From Mucilaginibacter daejeonensis (GTDB taxonomy: Bacteria; Bacteroidota; Bacteroidia; Sphingobacteriales; Sphingobacteriaceae), in NCBI RefSeq assembly GCF_020783335.1, contig NZ_CP086068.1, positions 2,418,001 through 2,482,000 of the forward strand: a DNA stretch of 64,000 nucleotides. The letters run 5' to 3'. Under the pieces are notes generated by a model. The model did no database searches and was not told the origin of the DNA. It was given only the letters and a program-made list of their open reading frames with translations. Shown here piece by piece: positions 63,528 to 64,000 of this stretch. The position numbers were made by a program, and so were the translations under genes. Positions within the stretch are counted from its first letter, which is position 1, and each line of letters starts with the position of its first letter.

Positions 63528-64000
63528 CGCTCAGCATTTAAGGTCCTAAAAGTATATTGGTATTTTTGGCAGCCACGGCATTTGCCGCAGGCCACGTCAC
63601 CGGTATGGCAAGAATGTGCCCAATGCAGTAATGAATTAGGAATGCCGGAAATCTGAATAAGCTCGACCGAGGACAACTCGATAGCGGGCGCTACTATCTG
63701 AATATGTCCTTCCTGGTATTGCATCAAATCATTGATCCGCTCGTAAAACCCTGCGGTGCCATCTTTGTGAAAACCGTCCGACTTTACGGAACCGACCATC
63801 AGTTCATCCAGGCCCAAACTAATTCCCTTCATACACGCTAGGGTCACTAGTAACTGGTTGCGATAAGGCCACCATTCAGGAGAAGGTGAACCCACTACGG
63901 CGCTGCCATTGATTAGATCGCCGCTACCCAGGCTGCTACAGTCAATGGTTATGACTTCATGAGTCATACCCAGTTCATGGGCAATGATTCCGCTAACTTC
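63524..64000 (-). CDS. QueC-like 7-cyano-7-deazaguanine synthase family protein, C-terminal part
   Basis: The frame is open to the right window edge, so the N-terminus with the ATP PP-loop is missing. The visible 158 residues include WWPYRNQLLVTLACMKGISLGLDELMVGSVKSDGFHKDGTAGF. The zinc-type cysteine cluster of QueC near the end reads SCHTGDVACGKCRGC. QueC enzymes convert carboxy-deazaguanine to preQ0, but relatives are used in DNA modification, defence (type IV CBASS) and natural products. Coupling to a SagB-type oxidoreductase instead of queDEF genes points away from simple queuosine synthesis. Confidence 0.8.
   Translation of the reverse strand, partial: EVSGIIAHELGMTHEVITIDCSSLGSGDLINGSAVVGSPSPEWWPYRNQLLVTLACMKGISLGLDELMVGSVKSDGFHKDGTAGFYERINDLMQYQEGHIQIVAPAIELSSVELIQISGIPNSLLHWAHSCHTGDVACGKCRGCQKYQYTFRTLNAER

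Noticed and set aside
1-64000. CRISPR arrays, rRNA genes or complete tRNA genes
   Set aside because: No regularly spaced repeats, no rRNA-like conserved stretches and no foldable cloverleaf were found on either strand by inspection.

Overview
The window comes from a member of the Bacteroidota, most likely a Sphingobacteriaceae-type soil or plant bacterium (Mucilaginibacter/Pedobacter-like; this is inference). The evidence is SusC/SusD pairs, a hybrid two-component regulator, ECF sigma/FecR control, GH92, GH97 and GH110 enzymes, and promoters of the TTTG-N19-TAnnTTTG type. No rRNA, complete tRNA or CRISPR array was found.

1-6.1 kb: one end of a fructose/fructan-type utilisation locus. It holds the start of a SusC-like receptor, a PfkB sugar kinase and a sugar-porter MFS permease (all minus strand), with a divergent hybrid two-component regulator carrying a periplasmic sugar-binding domain. 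6.4-23.1 kb: a second, large polysaccharide utilisation locus on the minus strand (SusC, SusD, GH92, SGNH esterase, GH97, CE12 esterase, GH28, GH110). A fecR gene and a divergent ECF sigma gene sit at its head, so it is probably switched on by trans-envelope signalling through the STN domain of SusC.

23.3-29.6 kb: a frameshifted S1/P1 nuclease remnant, then a translesion-repair cassette (UmuD-like protein lacking its Ser-Lys dyad, UmuC, small unknown, SRAP/YedK, HD hydrolase, small unknown). This cassette has a promoter overlapped by a perfect 19-nt palindrome. A gene-free stretch, a Crp/Fnr regulator and a DinB-like protein follow. 29.7-34.1 kb: a TonB-dependent receptor divergent from a LytS/LytTR two-component pair. 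34.1-35.7 kb: decayed DNA with a broken quinone oxidoreductase. 35.9-42.2 kb: an RND efflux operon.

42.5-55.4 kb: island-like DNA bracketed by a 30-bp direct repeat (28/30 identical). It contains a truncated mscS, a Na+/H+ antiporter, a DUF389 protein, an IS21-family element with a broken istA, a lone receiver protein and two large PAS-rich histidine kinases. About 50 nt after the right repeat lies a 22-nt piece that looks like the 3' end of a tRNA gene, followed by a strong terminator: a probable integration site.

55.7-64 kb: a tyrosine recombinase followed by a defence island. A CBASS operon on the minus strand encodes a 2TM-NUDIX effector, a CD-NTase and an E2-like protein, with a lamin-tail-domain-like protein downstream. 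Divergent from it is a three-gene module: a sigma-70-like protein, a small helical protein and an ImmA/IrrE-type zinc peptidase. Then come an Mrr-like nuclease and, entering from the right edge, a QueC-like plus SagB-type oxidoreductase pair. The most interesting candidates are the CBASS with its unusual neighbours and putative control module, the dyad-less UmuD with its operator, and the QueC/SagB pair. Several broken genes carry single-base indels in homopolymers, so either real decay or assembly error must be considered.
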